A stretch of 64,000 nucleotides of DNA. Source: Pseudomonas frederiksbergensis (GTDB lineage: Bacteria > Pseudomonadota > Gammaproteobacteria > Pseudomonadales > Pseudomonadaceae). Every line of letters starts with the position of its first letter. Within the stretch, counting starts at the first letter, position 1. A program made the position numbers and the translations under genes. The stretch covers positions 254,266-318,265 of the forward strand of contig NZ_MOBP01000021.1 in the NCBI RefSeq assembly GCF_003732665.1. The letters run 5' to 3'. Positions 61,701 to 64,000 of the stretch are shown piece by piece. The notes below the pieces were generated by a model. The model ran no database searches and was not told the DNA's origin. It saw nothing but the letters and a program-made list of their open reading frames with translations.

Positions 61701-63607
61701 TGATCCAGCAGGAAACCGGGTTTGACGGTCGTCGCACCGCTTATGAATACGACCTCAACGGCCAGTTGCTGAAGAAAACCGAATTCGGCGATGACGGCAG
61801 CGAGTTGGCCACTGAATACCAGCGCGACGCCGCTGGCCGTTTGTTGGTGAAAACCCTGGCTGATGGTGAAGAGATTCACTACAGCTACGACGCGCTTGGC
61901 CGTCTCGTTAATGTCGACGACGGTAACTGGCCACTGGCGTACGAATACGACCTGCAAGACCGCCTGATCACCGAGCACCAAGGTTGGGGCACTACGCGTT
62001 ACGAGTACGACACCGTCGGCCAGTTGAAACACTGCCGTCTCCCGGACGGCAGCAAGCTTGATTATCGCCACCAGCGCGGCGGGAAGTTGAGCAGCATCGA
62101 CCTTAACGGCTCGCGCCTGACCACCCACCAATTCAACGCCGGCCGCGAACAACAGCGCCAACAAGGTCTGCTGCTCAGCCAATACCAGTACGACGAACAA
62201 GGTCGCCTGCAGGCCCACAGCGTTAGCCAGCAGGATCGCAACCTGTTCCAACGCCGCTACGCCTACGATGCCAATGGCAACCTCGCCGGCATCGACGACA
62301 CCCGCAAAGGCAACCGCAGCTACCACTACGACCCGCTCGACCGCCTGGTCAACGTCCGTGGCAGTACCCCGGAAAGCTTCGCCCACGACCCCGCCGGCAA
62401 CTTGCTGGGCCAAGGCGAACAACCGGCTGCCAACTTGGCCAACGTCAAAGGCAATCGCCTGCTGATGCAGGGCGACCGCCACTACGACTACGATGCCTAC
62501 GGCAACCTGAGCCGCGAACGCCGTGGCACCGGACAGAAACTCGTCACCGAGTACCGCTACGACTGCCAACACCGCTTGATCGGCGTCAGCCTGCCGAGCG
62601 GCAGCACCGCAAGCTACAAGTACGACGCCTTCGGCCGCCGTATCGAAAAAACCGTCGACGGCAGCACCACGGAATTCCTGTGGCAAGGTGAACGCTTGAT
62701 CGCCGAAAGCGCCGACAACCGCTATCGCACCTACATCTACGAACCGGGCAGCTTCCGCCCGCTGGCAATGCTCGACGGCGAAGGCCCGCTGAAAGCAACG
62801 CCGTTCTACTACCAACTCGACCACCTGGGCACCCCGCAAGAACTCACCGACTACAGCGGCGAGATCATGTGGTCGGCGAAATACCGCGCCTATGGGAATC
62901 TCGCAGCACTCGACGTCGCTGAAATCGACAACCCGTTGCGTTTCCAGGGTCAGTATTTCGATGCCGAGACGGGCTTACACTACAACCGCCATCGCTACTA
63001 CAATCCGGGGACTGGACGGTTTTTGACACCGGATCCGATCAAGCTTGCGGGTGGGCTGAACAACTACCAGTACGTGCCTAACCCTACGGGGTGGGTGGAT
63101 CCGTTGGGGTTGAACGGTTGTCCGGGTAGTGGTGGCGGGTCATCATCGACGGGAGTCGAGAATCCTGCAACCAAGGCAATGGTTAATGAAGGTCAGCCAG
63201 AGTTAGTCAATATCGATACAGGTACTGCGAACGCATTCATATCTCAGGATTCACCAATCAGACATGAACTGAAAGCCGGCGTGCAAGGCAAACAAATGGT
63301 GATGACAGAAACCGCGGCCGGTGAATTCACCAACATTACAAGTAAAATCGCAGGCCCACTCGAAAAAGCAAGAGCAGAAAAATTTATGGAGAGAGTGAAG
63401 GTCGTCCCGGACGACCCTTCAGAAAGAGCAATGAATTTATTGGTGACTAAAAAAGTCGGGGCAAACGACAAAATAATTTTTGGCACTGGTGATAAGCTCG
63501 GGGCAAAAACAATGACCTCCGACGCTAAATTCGTGAGAGGCGCTTCAAGCCAAGGCGTTGATTTTGACGTTCACGTCCACGACCCAGTCCCACTAAAAGG
63601 AAAGTAA
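58739..63607 (+). CDS. RHS polymorphic toxin with putative PIN-like C-terminal nuclease
   Basis: A 1622-residue effector. Residues 1-440 are an N-terminal region without a PAAR motif; it has two hydrophobic stretches near 259-317 (LMWVYVAAIMAWVKML, ILVGVVLTGGLGLAV). DUF6531 starts near 448 (GEPVSMVTGEELLTL). About 900 residues of YD/RHS repeats follow (many Y-x-Y-D-x-x-G-R), ending in the core motif PLRFQGQYFDAETGLHYNRH and the cleavage-type boundary PTGWVDPLGL near 1450-1460. The last ~160 residues are the variable toxin. It has PIN-like acidic residues Asp1493 (NIDTG), Glu1529 (AAGEF), Asp1577 (NDKIIFGT), Asp1595 (TSDAKF). Composition drops to AT-rich from about 63170. The ATGA overlap links it to DUF4123. 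Confidence 0.88.
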   Translation: MSILMGSIIGNLTAKQPDAQVILSDFKKCIVDYRAHAEAWYGGVLDAEQQFQVGDEVGTQDKDSKDRVDLYANCPANGKLKLVHSFESARFVPIGNTPVRLVPVVDGKLFGKNEAGQAITKTIPASGILEVEGLTPNQQYKITFFPNPTPAQIDALFGSYQGVIGDLSGWLQTQWTTDFLPLWQEHNSASMTGRVLQDLEASWKGFLKAIMSLWGDIQNLYDLVAHPREHYEKLKKFFTEEEIKRIYNASAEAIHTALLIASDEPLMWVYVAAIMAWVKMLPPQTCTEVMAELTTEVLLNILVGVVLTGGLGLAVRVGTKALNATQTGGKVLKLIEDFTGMLMKISRKNATAHTEAAKPLLLNGNSAVNQARKATVEIAAPKPAVTATAPKKKPPISGGKVETDAQIHTRGKKDSSTHIEQKELVDNAPDQSKTPADKPAQCVDKTCSDGEPVSMVTGEELLTLTDGQLGGLLPLEWTRLYRSSAVEIDSRLGFGWSHSLSHRLQLDDEGVLWTDNENRQTRFPMPSEQRPAITNSLAEAAIYLGDAPGELILTQAGPQTRFYHFRAGRLITISDAYDNQLHISYDMVDRIQRIDNGAGRSLLLRYDDRHIAAVDYQQQRSEYNERGERQDPWQTVQNLVTYRYNERNQLVRSTNAAGESEHYRYNDQHVILERQLAGGASFFWEWEYEGKLSRCVRHWASYSQLEARYVWDDKGTVTIHNADGSEQVYVHDKNARLISETAPDGAETQRAYDDDGRLIAEKDALGAVTEYRYNDAGRLMAVIPPEDEPTRYNYFDGQLIEVKRGRARWQYERNRQGDITQQIDPHGNETHYSYDRQGRLVEIRHPDGSRHQLGWNNLGQLLEERLPDGGQRKYRYDALGRQITRQEESGAITHYQWDAVDRLTQVTLPGGATRAFTYNPYGRVTAERDELGRVTRYEYADGLHLVSRRINPDGSQLRYRYDNSRLLLTEIENERGEHYHLDYYANGLIQQETGFDGRRTAYEYDLNGQLLKKTEFGDDGSELATEYQRDAAGRLLVKTLADGEEIHYSYDALGRLVNVDDGNWPLAYEYDLQDRLITEHQGWGTTRYEYDTVGQLKHCRLPDGSKLDYRHQRGGKLSSIDLNGSRLTTHQFNAGREQQRQQGLLLSQYQYDEQGRLQAHSVSQQDRNLFQRRYAYDANGNLAGIDDTRKGNRSYHYDPLDRLVNVRGSTPESFAHDPAGNLLGQGEQPAANLANVKGNRLLMQGDRHYDYDAYGNLSRERRGTGQKLVTEYRYDCQHRLIGVSLPSGSTASYKYDAFGRRIEKTVDGSTTEFLWQGERLIAESADNRYRTYIYEPGSFRPLAMLDGEGPLKATPFYYQLDHLGTPQELTDYSGEIMWSAKYRAYGNLAALDVAEIDNPLRFQGQYFDAETGLHYNRHRYYNPGTGRFLTPDPIKLAGGLNNYQYVPNPTGWVDPLGLNGCPGSGGGSSSTGVENPATKAMVNEGQPELVNIDTGTANAFISQDSPIRHELKAGVQGKQMVMTETAAGEFTNITSKIAGPLEKARAEKFMERVKVVPDDPSERAMNLLVTKKVGANDKIIFGTGDKLGAKTMTSDAKFVRGASSQGVDFDVHVHDPVPLKGK

Positions 63608-63612
63608 CTAAA

Positions 63613-63912
63613 ATGACAACCCCTGCGGAACTACACGAATCTTTGCTAGATACATTTAACATGCTAAACAAAGCGTATCCAGATGGAATTAATGAACGCG
63701 ATTACTTCCCTATTCTCGCCCTCTTATACGAGTTCTTCTCCGATAGAAATCTGGCAAACTTAATATCAAACATCACTAAAAAAGATCCAGACTTGGTTTT
63801 AAACGATATTTACGCGTCCGTCAGCACAAAAAAGCCAAGCGACACAGAAATACAATCAATCAAAACCCACCTAAACAAATACGACTTTAGCTCTATTTGC
63901 ACAGACGACTGA
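63613..63912 (+). CDS. putative immunity protein, DUF3349-like
   Basis: A 99-residue acidic cytosolic protein beginning 5 bases after the RHS stop with AAGGA upstream. LNKAYPDGINERDYFPILAL then LYEFFSDRNLANLISNI resembles the DUF3349 pattern (AYP-x-G-V-P-x-x-D-Y-x-P-L-L-A-L-L) known from actinobacteria. Position directly after the toxin tip, matching low G+C, and small size are typical of immunity genes, so it is inferred to neutralise the PIN-like domain. No direct evidence. Confidence 0.75.
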   Translation: MTTPAELHESLLDTFNMLNKAYPDGINERDYFPILALLYEFFSDRNLANLISNITKKDPDLVLNDIYASVSTKKPSDTEIQSIKTHLNKYDFSSICTDD

Positions 63913-63977
63913 ATTAAGAATATAAAGAAAGGGGACACCCATTAGCCGGTCTCCAGTCAAGGCTAAAAGCCAACTCT

Positions 63978-64000
63978 CCCTGCAGTTTTTAACTGCAGGG
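63978..64000 (+). terminator. perfect 10-bp inverted repeat at window end
   Basis: CCCTGCAGTT, TTT loop, AACTGCAGGG. It lies 66 bases after the immunity gene stop. It could be a terminator stem; the window ends before any T run can be seen. Confidence 0.45.

Noticed and set aside
61637..62839. A 400-residue minus-strand frame inside the RHS gene
   Set aside because: Repetitive antisense of the YD repeats (V/A/F-rich), no start signal, and the sense strand is clearly coding.

Overview
The window reads as chromosomal DNA of a Pseudomonas, most likely the P. fluorescens group. The basis is the high G+C coding sequence, the gene repertoire (dhcAB-atoB with a divergent LysR gene, glcDEF, hglS, cobF, a PA4872-type oxaloacetate decarboxylase, pcs) and about twenty intergenic REP-type inverted repeats of three sequence families. 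No rRNA, tRNA, CRISPR array or insertion sequence was seen. All functional calls come from reading sequence and from memory of the families; no database search was run.

Layout. 1-5.8 kb: TerB/DUF533 protein, VOC protein, phosphatidylcholine synthase, DUF488, GNAT, and a methyltransferase/DUF4242 pair divergent from an AraC regulator. 5.8-12.4 kb: a probable copper/redox stress block. It has a CcdA-thioredoxin (DipZ) operon, a divergent OmpR-type two-component system resembling P. aeruginosa PA2479-PA2480, and a bufferin-type RiPP operon (small EGKCG precursor, DUF692/MNIO oxidase, DUF2063 partner). Near-identical 18-bp direct-repeat sites lie upstream of the two-component genes and of the bufferin operon, which suggests shared control. 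12.4-14.4 kb: methyltransferase and sirtuin.

14.45-18.26 kb is an AT-rich, evidently acquired island with an AAA ATPase and a subtilisin-like (S8) protease. The protease reading frame is broken by an apparent one-base shift after its first 69 residues. A degenerate copy of the sirtuin 3' end lies at the left edge of the island. 18.3-35.2 kb is ordinary accessory metabolism: ketoacid CoA-transferase and thiolase, mntH, lipoprotein/chalcone-isomerase-like pair, esterase, amino-acid binding protein, FtrA/rhodanese, cobF.

35.6-43.9 kb is a same-strand catabolic cluster of unknown substrate: RpiR regulator, isochorismatase-type hydrolase, glutamine-synthetase-like ligase, N-formylglutamate amidohydrolase-like enzyme, APC permease, two arginine N-succinyltransferase paralogues and oxaloacetate decarboxylase. 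44-55 kb: M20 peptidase, MASE2-GGDEF diguanylate cyclase, a Baeyer-Villiger-type monooxygenase with an alpha/beta hydrolase, glycolate oxidase glcDEF and the 2-oxoadipate dioxygenase/decarboxylase hglS.

55-64 kb is an orphan type VI secretion effector island: hcp behind a putative sigma-54 promoter with three copies of an 18-bp enhancer-like element, then vgrG, a DUF4123 adaptor, a 1622-residue RHS toxin whose C-terminal ~160 residues look like a PIN-type nuclease, and a small DUF3349-like protein as the likely immunity factor. Base composition drops sharply in the toxin tip and immunity gene.
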